Source of the DNA: CBDANW01 sp965197825
GTDB lineage: Bacteria; Acidobacteriota; Vicinamibacteria; Marinacidobacterales; DATDRI01
Length of the DNA stretch: 64,000 bases
Reading direction: 5' to 3'
Assembly: GCA_965197825.1 (NCBI GenBank)
Contig: CBDANW010000003.1
Coordinates: 1,426,001-1,490,000, forward strand
Below, one piece after another: positions 53,402 through 61,520 of the stretch. The translations under genes were made by a program, and so were the position numbers. The notes under the pieces were generated by a model that was not told where the DNA came from, did not search any database, and saw nothing but the letters and a program-made list of their open reading frames with translations. Each line of letters starts with the position of its first letter. The first letter of the stretch is position 1.

Positions 53402-55249
53402 TCAACCTGTCCACTTTTCCTGGGCAAGGTCATACATCCTGTTCGTAGATGCGAGTCCGGTCTTCGGGGTTGTTCTTGTTCTCGAAGAAAACCGTTCCCG
53501 CGCGGTTGGTCATCTCCAAGGTCAGCTTCAGCATCTTGGCGAATTGCTCCCCCATGGCGCTGAGAGGGTTCTCGGAACGAAAGATAGCGAGTAGTTCACG
53601 AAGCATAGAAATTCCCCTTACCTACCTCAAGACTCTATCCAAGATTACCAGGATTGCCGGGACGCCGTAAAACAGCACGCAACGTACACAAGGGCGGTCT
53701 TACGCGATCGAACCGCTCGATCGGCCAGGGCTCGCGCGGCGCTTAGGGGGATCCTGCGAACAACACCGACAGGATAAATGAGCAGAGTCCCACTCAAATT
53801 GAACAATAGATGAGCGAGGCCGATCTCGACTCCTGCCGCGGCATTGGGTCCGGAGACGGCGAGCGAGGCCACGAGCGCGGTGAGTGACCGTCGTCCCTAC
53901 GTTCGCTCCCAGCGTAATCGGGGATGTCCCGGCCGCTGTTGAATTTGGTCGGGTAGCGGCGGCACCTGTGAATACTCTTAGGCAGCAAACTCATCGCTGT
54001 CAAGAGATTTCTGTTTGCTTCTAAGCGCGTGAACGAGAGCGCCCATATGGCGATAGCCTTTGATACGCCGGAACTTTTTCTGCGCGGTGACGACGCCAAG
54101 AGCGGTCCATCGGCGAACCATGGAAGGACTCTTCCAACGCTTGACGTTTCTCGATACTCTGCGAATGGTTCCGTTGAGATTCTCAATGGCGTTCGTCGTG
54201 GCAAGAGACTGGCGAAGTAAGGCGGGCAGCGCGAGCTTCACGACCGTGAGTGTCTCTTCCATCCCTTCACGAAGGCTTCCGGCAGCTTCGTCGTAGCCGT
54301 TTCGCTCGAGCCACGACACCAATGCCTGAAGTCGCTTGCGCGCCTTGTCGGCACTCTTGCACTTGTAGGCTTCCTTCATCGTCTGGAGCACGTAGGCGTG
54401 ACGAGACTTGGGAAGGTACGAGCGAAGATTCTGGAGTTTATGGATCTGGCACCTTTGGATGACCGCGAGGTCCCCCAAAACGTCGACGAGTGCCTTGCGG
54501 ATGCCTTTGCCTCCGTCCACTACGCAGAGAATCGACTCATCGACGCGCAAGCCTCGCTCGAGAAGGTCCTGCAACATCGCGGTGCACACCCGAGAGTTCT
54601 CCGTCGAGCCCAGCCATATACCCAGGGGCACCTTCGTTCCATCTATTGTGATACCGAGAGTTACGACGACGGTCTGTCCGGCCACCTCAAGGCCATCCAG
54701 CATCAGTGCCGCAAGCTCGAACTCCTCTAGCCGCCGAGACAGGTATTCCTCGAGCTTCTTAGTCGTCTGGCTCACGAGGTGACGGCTGGCGGCACTCTTA
54801 CTCGTGCCACGAGACTTCAACTTGGCCGCGGGTTTGTCCAGACTCGATTCGTAATTTCGGGTCGATACCCCCACCAAGACCTGATTCAACACTCGCTCTG
54901 GAAGCGGGTCTTCTTCGCGGAAGGCTTCGAAGTGTGGAAGCGACGCCTCCTCGCCCGACTTCGAGCGAACTCGAGGTCGCGACACTTGGATGCGACGACC
55001 ACCGAAGCTCAGCTCTCCGTTCGTGCTCCCACAGTGGTTATGAGTTCGCTCCTTCTCGTGCTTGCCCTTGAGCCCCGCGATCTCCTCGGCGTCCTCTCTG
55101 AGCAGTAGGTGCAGAGCTGTCAGTCCTTGCTCGTACACCCATTCCGTCAGATCCGCCTTCGTGGCCGCGATCCCAGCTATCATCAGTAGCAGTATCTGAC
55201 CGACTTGGCCAACTACCTTGACCTTGCCCAGGAAAAGTGGACAGGTTGA

Positions 55250-56128
55250 TTATCTCGCATGAGCCGTTTTGAGGTCATGAATCCGTTCGAACACCATTGG
55301 GCTGTTGTAATCGAGTGACGAGTGGAGTCGATACGGATTGTAGAACCCCTCGATGTAGCTCGCGACCGCGTCTTTGGCCATACGTCGTGTTGGCCAACTA
55401 CATCGGTGGAGGAGCTCGGTCTTGAGCGTGCCTAAGAAGCTCTCGGTCACGGCGTTGTCCCAGCAATCACCCTTGCGGCTCATCGAGCACACGATGCCGT
55501 ACTCATCGAGCACGGCCTGGTAGGTCGCAGCCGCGTATTGAGTACCACGGTCTGAATGATGCACCAAGCCACTTTCCGGCAGGCGGCGCCCCAAGGCCAT
55601 GTGAAGCGCCTCGAGAGCAAGCTCCGCGCGCAGGTGGGGCTGCATCGCCCAGCCTACGACACGACGCGAGAACAGATCGAGGATGACCGCCAAGTAGAGC
55701 CAGCCTTCCCAAGTCCGGATGTAGGTTATGTCCGTCACCCAGAACTGGTTCGGTCGTTCGGCTTCGAAGTTCCGGCCGAGCACGTTGGGTGCGATGGGGC
55801 GATCGTGCTTGCTGTCGGTCGTGCGGCGAAAACGCTTGCTGGGCAGACCCTGCAGGCCCATCTCACGCATCAGCCGTGCCACTCGCTGCTTGCCTACCTC
55901 GACGTTCTCCCCGTCAAGCTGGCGACGTACACGCTCCCTGCCGTAGGTACCACGGCTATGGGCGTGGATCGCTTGGATGCGCAGCTTCAGCTTCCCATCC
56001 TCACACTGTCGCTTGCTGGGCGCGCGCTTCATCTGAGCGTAGTAGCCGCTGGTCGATACCCTCAGAACTCGGCACATCACCCGCACCGGGTAGTTGGCCC
56101 GCTCCGCGTGAATGAATTTGAATCTCAT
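55250..56128 (-). CDS. IS3-family transposase, OrfB (copy I3)
   Basis: A 292-residue OrfB, the same sequence outline as I2: HTH_21-like HSRGTYGRERVRRQLDGENV, then the integrase core with FWVTDITY, HHSDRGTQYA and NAVTESFLG. Its start overlaps the OrfA stop. Intact. Confidence 0.93.
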   Translation of the reverse strand: MRFKFIHAERANYPVRVMCRVLRVSTSGYYAQMKRAPSKRQCEDGKLKLRIQAIHAHSRGTYGRERVRRQLDGENVEVGKQRVARLMREMGLQGLPSKRFRRTTDSKHDRPIAPNVLGRNFEAERPNQFWVTDITYIRTWEGWLYLAVILDLFSRRVVGWAMQPHLRAELALEALHMALGRRLPESGLVHHSDRGTQYAAATYQAVLDEYGIVCSMSRKGDCWDNAVTESFLGTLKTELLHRCSWPTRRMAKDAVASYIEGFYNPYRLHSSLDYNSPMVFERIHDLKTAHAR

Positions 56129-56463
56129 TCGCTTTCCTTCGCGAAGAAGGCCGCCGCCTTTTTTAATATTTCTCGCTCTTGCTCCAACGTACGCACTCGA
56201 CGCCGTAGCGAACGGAGCTCATCACGTTCCGCCGTCGTCAGAGCCTCGCGTGGACCTTCACCGTGATCAACTTTGTATTGTTTCACCCAGTTTCGAAGGG
56301 CCGATTCCGTCAGGTCCAGTTCCTTAGCGACCTGGCCGATGCTGCGCTCGCCCTCCCTGAACAGCCGGACCGCTTCCTTCTTGAACTCCCCCGTGAACTT
56401 CCTGCGTCGTCGTTCTCCCATGGACGCCTCCAGGCGCATTGTCGCGCCTCGGTTGATGTCCAC
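56125..56463 (-). CDS. IS3-family OrfA (copy I3)
   Basis: A 112-residue OrfA with FTGEFKKEAVRLFREGERSI and QVAKELDLTESALRNWV forming the helix-turn-helix, and a leucine zipper before KKAAAFFAKESE. A run of six A in TTAAAAAAGG (about 56156-56165) fits a -1 frameshift site for OrfAB. Frame uninterrupted, unlike I2. Confidence 0.9.
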   Translation of the reverse strand: MDINRGATMRLEASMGERRRRKFTGEFKKEAVRLFREGERSIGQVAKELDLTESALRNWVKQYKVDHGEGPREALTTAERDELRSLRRRVRTLEQEREILKKAAAFFAKESE

Positions 56464-57274
56464 AAAACCCGGGCAGGGTCACCTTGCCCGTAGGCGAGTG
56501 CGTTTGCTTTCTTACTGGCTTCTTCGATTTCCTAGGCATTGGTGACTCCTTGTCCCCCTCTGGAGACGGTTTATTGGCAGACCTATTCTTAGGCCGGCCA
56601 AGGAGCCGCCGCTACCCCAAATTCAACATCCGGCGGGACATCCCCGCGTAATCGGAAACGCCTGCTCCAGAGTCAACAACCCGGCTCCCGCCAGAGGCAC
56701 CAGCAAGGCGGTCGTGATGGAGCTCGACTGCACCATCACGGTAACGAGGAGTCCGACCAGCATCGAAAGAACCACATTGGAACCGAGCACACCACTGACG
56801 AACTTCTCCACCCGCGTTCGCATGACGGAACGCATCACTTTCACGAGCGCGGCCAGGGCGACGAAAATGAGCACAGCGCTCACCCCGATGAGGACAACCG
56901 CCTGGCCTCCCTGGCTTTCGAACAACCATTCGGCGAGGCCGCTGATGGGCGTAAAACCCCAGCTCAACGCGCCTTTCAAAGGACTCTGGTAGGTGACGCC
57001 TCCGACACCGACCAAGGGAGCCGCCAACACGGCGGCGGTCTTCTGAAGAAACCCAGTGGCCAGCTCTAACGGAAGCAGTACCGCCACGCTCATATAGTTG
57101 AAGAAATCGTGGCAGGTGGGACGGCGAAGGCGCGGCGGAACTCTTCGGCGCGCGTCATGTGGGCCAGAGATACGATCGTGTTGGTCACGGTCGTTCCGAA
57201 CGCCTGGGCGGGGCTAGAAGCCGGCTGGTCCCTTGACGGTTGATTCATGCTTGGCCGATCACAGTGAACGCTTC

Positions 57275-57853
57275 TTATTCATCTTCGAAGAAGACCTGGG
57301 CGTGAAACGCGAAGACTTCCACGTCCGTTCCGCGCCAAGCACCGTCGGCAAGCCCGGCCTTGCGGCAAACGCCGTCCAGAAACCTCTCTCGATCCCATCC
57401 TTGATCGGTAGCTACTTGAGGAAGGAGGAGTCCGCGGCGTCCGGCTCCGACGACCCGCAAGCCATCCCGACCGATGAGGATGTCTTCGAGACTCTCCACC
57501 TTCCGAAGGGCAGAAAGGACGGAAATGGAAATGCACAGGTCGGGAAGCTCGTGGGATCGAATGGGCTGGAAACGGTAGTCTTCGGTGGCGGCGGATCGAA
57601 CGCAACGGGACACGGTTTGATATAGTGGGAACAACGGGTCGCTGTATCCGACACATCCCCGGAGATTCCCTTCACGAGTGATGGTGACGAATGCAGCGGC
57701 AGGCCTCTCGAGCACGGCGTCCTTCACCACGTAGTTGGTCTCTGGTCCGCCGTGCAACAAGTTCTCAAGAGTCCGGCGGGCTATGCCGAGCAGCTCTCGC
57801 TGCTGGGACAGACTGAGACGGGAAGTAGACAGGGCTATGGCACCGAACGGCAA
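57275..57853 (-). CDS. amrA: AMMECR1-domain protein (AmmeMemoRadiSam system protein A)
   Basis: A 192-residue AMMECR1 protein. The family core is visible: AAFVTITREGNLRGCVGYSD (the conserved LRGCIG motif), YQTVSRCVRSAATEDYRFQP, ISISVLSALRKVESLEDI, GRRGLLLPQVATDQGWDRE and FLDGVCRKAGLADGAW. In bacteria it is usually co-encoded with a Memo homolog (AmrB) and a radical SAM protein (AmrS) and its chemistry is not settled. The ATG overlaps the amrB stop by 19 bases. No AmrS gene follows; decayed nptA is next. Confidence 0.92.
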   Translation of the reverse strand: MPFGAIALSTSRLSLSQQRELLGIARRTLENLLHGGPETNYVVKDAVLERPAAAFVTITREGNLRGCVGYSDPLFPLYQTVSRCVRSAATEDYRFQPIRSHELPDLCISISVLSALRKVESLEDILIGRDGLRVVGAGRRGLLLPQVATDQGWDRERFLDGVCRKAGLADGAWRGTDVEVFAFHAQVFFEDE

Positions 57854-58692
57854 AAAGCTGCCGAAAGATAGCCGACGACCTCCGACTTGTCACCGCTTAC
57901 GTCACCGGAATCGCCGTAACGCAGAACGGTGGCGGAAACATCTCCCAGCGCGCGGGCGGCCCGCATCACGGCAACCAGAGGCCCACCGCCACAGGCGTGC
58001 TCGTGGTTGTGTTCCAGCAGCGACATGAGATCATCGGGAGCGAACTCTTCAACAAGCTTGGCGACCTTCTTATCCATTCGTGCCGCGACGTCTGCAGACT
58101 TGTAGTGTGATAGATCCGAGCTGGCGATCAAGAGGGCCGATCGGCGCATTTTCATGAGGGCCTCGGCGACCGCGTCGCCAACCGCCTCGACGTTGGGGCG
58201 ACGTTGATCCCCCAGGAGGATGGGGACGATCTTCATGTCCCGAGCCTGAACCTGCAGGAAAGGCAGCTGCATTTCCAAACTGTGCTCGCGGTCGTGGGCC
58301 TCACGAAACACTTTCATGCTTCGCGAGCTTTCCTTTATGGTGCGCGCCAGCTCCTCGTCTACCTCCATCTTGCCCAGCGGCGTTTCGAAGGCCCCGCGGT
58401 CGTAGACCGACGCGCCCTGAAAGTAGACGTGATGGGAAGGCCCTACCAGGATCGCGATATCGAAACGGCTTTGCTCGAGCAACCGATAGCCGGACGCCGC
58501 GACCGCACCCGAATAGCGGAGCCCCGCATGTGGAGAAAGAAGCGCGACGAGATCGCCTTCCACCGCAACCGGCTCGACTGCATCCAGAAGCTCGCGAACC
58601 GAGCGCTCTAGAGTGTCAGGCTGGCCGGGATACCACGTGCCGGCGATCGGCGACCGTCGGACCATGGGGCCGATTGGCTTGCCATCCTTCAT
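57835..58692 (-). CDS. amrB: Memo-family protein (AmmeMemoRadiSam system protein B)
   Basis: A 285-residue Memo-like protein. It has RRSPIAGTWYPGQPDTLERS at the start, ALLSPHAGLRYSGAVAASGY, VGPSHHVYFQGASVYDRG, REHSLEMQLPFLQV and ASSDLSHYK, then HEHACGGGPLVAVMRAA. His49-type and Cys244-type metal ligands of Memo are at the expected motifs (SPHAG, SHH, EHACG). It resembles the fold of non-haem iron dioxygenases. Paired with amrA by overlapping frames. Intact. Confidence 0.92.
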   Translation of the reverse strand: MKDGKPIGPMVRRSPIAGTWYPGQPDTLERSVRELLDAVEPVAVEGDLVALLSPHAGLRYSGAVAASGYRLLEQSRFDIAILVGPSHHVYFQGASVYDRGAFETPLGKMEVDEELARTIKESSRSMKVFREAHDREHSLEMQLPFLQVQARDMKIVPILLGDQRRPNVEAVGDAVAEALMKMRRSALLIASSDLSHYKSADVAARMDKKVAKLVEEFAPDDLMSLLEHNHEHACGGGPLVAVMRAARALGDVSATVLRYGDSGDVSGDKSEVVGYLSAAFCRSVP

Positions 58693-58753
58693 CGTCGCCT
58701 TGGACTTCTATCGGGGACATTAGTGATCTACCAGCCTCTATTTGTCAAAACCG

Positions 58754-59380
58754 CTAGTGGTTCGCCGAGGACGCTCGACGCCTCCGCCAGAGAAGGGACA
58801 CAAAGACATAAACCGCACCACCCGCGAGAGTCACGAAGGCGACCAGCAGAAGGAGCTGAATGTAGTGCTCGCTAATGTAGGCGACGGCCAGATCGCCGTA
58901 CCGCAGAGCCAGCCACGCTTCGACCGCGTATCGGATCATTCGTCCCAAGAGAACAGCCCCCAGAAACCGCCCGAAGGGGATCCCGAAAACGCCCGCCGAG
59001 AGCACGAAAATCTTGAACGGAAAAGGGGGCGGCAGCAAAGCGGGACCGATGAGAGCAAACACGCCATATCGATGAAAGACTTCCAGGGCCGACTTGAGTT
59101 TGCTCTCCGAGTAGCGTCGCATCAGGAAACGATGGCCCCGAGATCTCCCAAGCCAATAGAGCACGGTACACCCAGCCGCCGAGCCCAGGGCGGCCATGAT
59201 GGCGTAGTAGTAGGCCTGTTCCCTGAAACGCATGCTGAAGTAGATAAGGAGAAGATCGTTGACTTCGGGAAGGGACAGGAACGAAGAGTCGCAGAACGCG
59301 ATGAAGAACAGTCCGAAGCCTCCCCCGATGCTGCCGAGGCCCACGATCGCGGTGCGTATGTAGTCAACGAAATCTTGCAT
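58754..59380 (-). CDS. VTT-domain (DedA/YqaA-like) membrane protein
   Basis: A 208-residue membrane protein of the SNARE-associated/VTT superfamily. It has the re-entrant-loop motif AFCDSSFLSLPEVNDLLLIY, then AALGSAAGCTVLYWLGRSRG and GPALLPPPFPFKIFVLSAGV, the second re-entrant loop (family G...P.P.....aG). DedA-type proteins move undecaprenyl phosphate or lipids across the membrane; this short form resembles YqaA. It ends 62 bases before amrB on the same strand. Confidence 0.85.
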   Translation of the reverse strand: MQDFVDYIRTAIVGLGSIGGGFGLFFIAFCDSSFLSLPEVNDLLLIYFSMRFREQAYYYAIMAALGSAAGCTVLYWLGRSRGHRFLMRRYSESKLKSALEVFHRYGVFALIGPALLPPPFPFKIFVLSAGVFGIPFGRFLGAVLLGRMIRYAVEAWLALRYGDLAVAYISEHYIQLLLLVAFVTLAGGAVYVFVSLLWRRRRASSANH

Positions 59381-59408
59381 GGGGACGAACTTTAGGGCCT
59401 AACCCTTA

Positions 59409-59629
59409 GGGTCCGGGCAAGAATAAATGCCCATTCTTGGGCGTCGAGGCGCCCGTCTGGCAAGGCGCGAGAAGTGAATAATATCTGGATATATGGGCAT
59501 TCTTCCAGTTCGGCCGCTGACGCGGCCTAGCCCTCCGCTCGACAGGCTCGCTGCGGAAGGCGGCGAGCAACACAGCCAGACGGGATGCATCGGCGTCCAA
59601 GAATCGGTAGTTATTCTTGCCCGGGCCCC
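59409..59629. repeat. 221-bp MITE, copy 2
   Basis: Matches 34831-35051 with only a few differences (for example GAAGGCGGC against GAAGACGAC). TA flanks both sides (59407-59408, 59630-59631). Same orientation as copy 1. Non-coding. Confidence 0.9.
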
Positions 59630-59643
59630 TAGCACCAAGAAAA

Positions 59644-59667
59644 GGCGCAGCGCTTACGCTGCGCCTA
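59644..59667. terminator. strong hairpin
   Basis: AGGCGCAGCG and CGCTGCGCCT form a perfect 10-base stem with a 4-base loop (CTTA). It lies just left of element C and may be a bidirectional terminator or an old IS scar. Confidence 0.6.
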
Positions 59668-59806
59668 GTTCCATCAGCCGCTCTCCAGAACGTGATCAAA
59701 TCTGATCACGCCCAGTTCCTGCTTCACAAAGGCCGGTTTCACTCCAGCGTGTGCTGGAGCCAGAGCCTTCCTCTCCACAGGCGTCAGCTCCGGAGCTCTT
59801 GTCAAT

Positions 59807-61150
59807 AGGTGTGTAAAAAAGTTCAGGCAGCAGCAACCTTCGACGACTCCGTTACCCTGTCTCCATCTTCAAATCGAACGCCCAGGTGAACCTCTCGCAT
59901 CAGCTCCGGTGCGTTGAGCCGGCGAAAATTCTTCTCCGCAACCAGAAGCAGTTTGAAGATTGTCGCAGTGGCGGACTCGACTTTCTTGAACCTTTTGGCC
60001 GCATCCGTTCTCAATCTCAGTGCAGCGAACGGTGACTCCACGACGTTGCTCGTGCGAAGGTGTTGCCAGTGAGGCTTGGGAAAGGAATAGAAGCTGACCA
60101 TCCGCTCCCAGTCCTCGTCGAGCACGTGCGCGGCCCCCGGAAGACCCTTGCGCAAGCACCAATCCTGGAACTTGGCCTTCTTCGTCTCGCACTCCTGCAG
60201 GCTGGTGGCGTAGGGGATCGCCGTCAACAGCGGCTTGGCCTGCGCCTGGTCCTTTTTCGGAATCCGGTCCAGTACGTTGAGGATTCGGTGGTTCCAGCAC
60301 CGCTGTTCCTCAGCTTCTGGAAATACGTTTCGGGTCGCGGCCCAGATGCCGAGATGACCGTCACCGATCACCAAACGGGGACATCTCAGACCGCGCTTCT
60401 TCAGTCTCCGTAGCAGCGACGACCATGACGCTTCGGATTCTCGATGCCCGGCCTCCAGCGTCAGGACGATTTTCGTCCCGTCGGACAGGCCACCAACCGC
60501 AACTAGCACCGCCGCCTTGTCCTTCTCAAGGCCGGCCTTCACGTACACGCCATCTACCCACAGGTACACGAGCTCGAGTTCTTCCAGTGGGCGAGCTAGC
60601 CACTGCTCGTACTCTCCCTGCCATTTCTGTTTCAGCCGCGACACCGTGCTGGGAGAAAGTGGAGCGTCCTCCCCTAGAAGCCCGCGGAGCGACAGATCGA
60701 AATCTCCGTGAGCTAGTCCATGCAGGTACAGCTCCGGAATCAACTCGCTCACCGTTTCGCTCCGACGCTTGAACAGCGGAAGCACTCGACTTTCGAACCT
60801 CTCCTCCACGTCCCGTACTCTCGGCCGGCGAACCGTCACTGTGCCCACGCTCATCGTCAGCTTCCGAGGCTTACCGTATCCATTTCGATAGCCCGCCGTT
60901 GTGTCCACGGGCTTCCGTCTCTCCGATTTCTCACGCCCGAGAAGCTCCGTGACTTCGGCTACCATCAGCTCCTGCACCCAATCCTGGATCTCAAGCCTCG
61001 CCCACTTCTCCAGCGACTCCCAAGCCACCCTTGACGAGCTCCGTCGTCCTGTGGTCTTTTCCTTCATGGCGGTGTCTCCTTCCGTTGGCCCCTTCACGCC
61101 GTGTTTCGTGACGCGGAAGGTTACTCCGCCTTTACTTTATTTCCACACCT
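59807..61150 (-). mobile_element. Element C (third IS256-type)
   Basis: Imperfect inverted ends AGGTGTGTAAAAAAGTT (left) and AGGTGTGGAAATAAAGT (complement of right) enclose one transposase. No matching 8-bp flanks are seen (TTGTCAAT against TCTGAGGG), so the flanks may have been rearranged after insertion. Confidence 0.85.
59823..61097 (-). CDS. IS256-family transposase (element C)
   Basis: A 424-residue mutator-type transposase. It has QDWVQELMVAEVTELLGREK at the N-terminus, GYRNGYGKPRKLTMSVGTVT and RPRVRD typical of the family, and the DDE residues: Asp in VYLWVDGVYVKAGLEKD, Asp in LVIGDGHLGIWAA and Glu in TSNVVESPFAALRLRTDA. CWNHRILNVLDRIPK is the mutator CxxH signature. The real start is probably MKEKTTGRR or MKGPTEGD. 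Intact, unlike elements A. Confidence 0.93.
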   Translation of the reverse strand: MKGPTEGDTAMKEKTTGRRSSSRVAWESLEKWARLEIQDWVQELMVAEVTELLGREKSERRKPVDTTAGYRNGYGKPRKLTMSVGTVTVRRPRVRDVEERFESRVLPLFKRRSETVSELIPELYLHGLAHGDFDLSLRGLLGEDAPLSPSTVSRLKQKWQGEYEQWLARPLEELELVYLWVDGVYVKAGLEKDKAAVLVAVGGLSDGTKIVLTLEAGHRESEASWSSLLRRLKKRGLRCPRLVIGDGHLGIWAATRNVFPEAEEQRCWNHRILNVLDRIPKKDQAQAKPLLTAIPYATSLQECETKKAKFQDWCLRKGLPGAAHVLDEDWERMVSFYSFPKPHWQHLRTSNVVESPFAALRLRTDAAKRFKKVESATATIFKLLLVAEKNFRRLNAPELMREVHLGVRFEDGDRVTESSKVAAA

Positions 61151-61367
61151 TCTGAGGGTAGCTCCAGTTCCGGTGGAGCTCACCGTACAAAAAACGTACC
61201 TTCAACTAGGTTCCAGTTTGGTCCTCGATGACGAACACCCACGACACCATCCCTGCCCTTTGGTCTTGAGCGTGTACTCCTTTCTAAAAACTCGTGGATT
61301 ATGCACTTGACGAATCATCGCCGCTATGCTAGACTGCCTTTCGTGGTTGGCAAGCCGATGGTTTTAG
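61151..61367. other. spacer between element C and the IS1595 unit
   Basis: No gene is seen. There is a short hairpin (AGCTCC...GGAGCT, about 61156-61176). The left terminus of IS1595 should lie in this stretch, but I cannot fix it. Confidence 0.4.
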
Positions 61368-61520
61368 TCATTTAGACCGACTCTCTACGATCTCGTCAAC
61401 CTTCTTCATCACTCTTTTTCCGAATATTTTCTCCATTAACTCGTGGTCGTCCAGCTCTAGCATCTTCGGTGGTCGTTTACGTGGCGTTGGTTTTCGCTTC
61501 TTCTTGTGAGGTTCTTTCAT
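61368..61520 (-). CDS. small basic protein beside IS1595 transposase
   Basis: A 50-residue, Lys/Arg/Pro-rich frame: MKEPHKKKRKPTPRKRPPKM, then LELDDHELMEKIFGKRVMKK, ending EIVESRSK. Divergent, its start overlaps the transposase start by two bases. Similar short basic passengers accompany some IS1595 elements, as far as I recall, so it may be a genuine small protein, perhaps a transposition regulator. Evidence is compositional only. Confidence 0.45.
   Translation of the reverse strand: MKEPHKKKRKPTPRKRPPKMLELDDHELMEKIFGKRVMKKVDEIVESRSK

Larger units (their letters stand above)
52169..53432 (+). mobile_element. IS3-family copy I2
   Basis: A 1264-bp element with ends TGACCCTGCCC (left) and TGACCTTGCCC (complement of right), flanked by the 3-bp duplication TAC (52166-52168 and 53433-53435). 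It disrupts phoU. It is one base longer than I3 because of an extra G in orfA. Confidence 0.96.
51641..53606 (-). pseudogene. phoU: PhoU-domain protein, interrupted by IS3 copy I2
   Basis: The N-terminal part (53606 down to 53433) reads MLRELLAIFRSENPLSAMGE and LKLTLEMTNRAGTVFFENKN and ends RTRIYEQDV. After removing I2 and one copy of the TAC duplication, it continues exactly in frame as RVNQLERSIRKNVVAHL, then LLLMSLVKDVERIGDYAKNL (the PhoU E/DxxxD metal motif) to KRPPA at 51641. The rebuilt protein is about 233 residues. PhoU proteins regulate phosphate uptake; this one lies 15 bases after nptA, so it would control the Na+/phosphate transporter. Confidence 0.88.
55219..56481 (-). mobile_element. 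IS3-family copy I3
   Basis: A 1263-bp element flanked by the 3-bp duplication CCT (55216-55218 and 56482-56484). Both frames are intact, so this is the only one of the three IS3 copies with complete orfA, orfB and target duplication. Confidence 0.96.
53978..56539 (-). pseudogene. IS256-family transposase of A3, interrupted by I3
   Basis: ATG 56539 starts MPRKSKKPVRKQTHSPTGKV; I3 is inserted in the following codons. The frame resumes from 55218 with VGQVGQILL and MIAGIAATKADLTEWV and runs to KQKSLDSDEFAA at 53978. The catalytic residues are Asp in AALMLDGLEVAGQ, Asp in ILCVVDGGKGIRKAL and Glu in LATTNAIENLNGTIRR. The full protein would be about 430 residues. An internal ATG (55183) leaves a 401-residue frame without the first DNA-binding residues. 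Confidence 0.92.
53920..56645 (-). mobile_element. Element A copy A3 (IS256-type) carrying IS3 copy I3
   Basis: Ends GGGGATGTCC (53920) and its complement (56645) with an exact 8-bp duplication GCGTAATC at 53912-53919 and 56646-56653. IS3 copy I3 (55219-56481) lies near the transposase start. Removing I3 gives an element of about 1.46 kb with an uninterrupted transposase frame. This is the best copy for defining element A. Confidence 0.95.
53622..57247 (-). pseudogene. Na+/phosphate cotransporter NptA-like, multiply broken and interrupted by A3
   Basis: Pieces of a PF02690-type Na/Pi cotransporter. From ATG 57247, MNQPSRDQPASSPAQAFG runs into GTTVTNTIVSLAHMTRAEEF, so the first membrane repeat (about 110 residues, including the first QSSS) is deleted. 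A shift near 57115 leads to HDFFNYMSVAVLLPLELATG and MVQSSSITTALLVPLAGAG. Element A3 then interrupts at ITLGANVGTTV. Further shifts near 53886 and 53690 separate ALVASLAVSG, AHLLFNLSGTLLIYPVGVVR and the tail FYGVPAILVILDRVLR. The gene imported phosphate with Na+, followed by its regulator phoU. Clearly dead, and it was probably decaying before the IS arrived. Confidence 0.85.
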
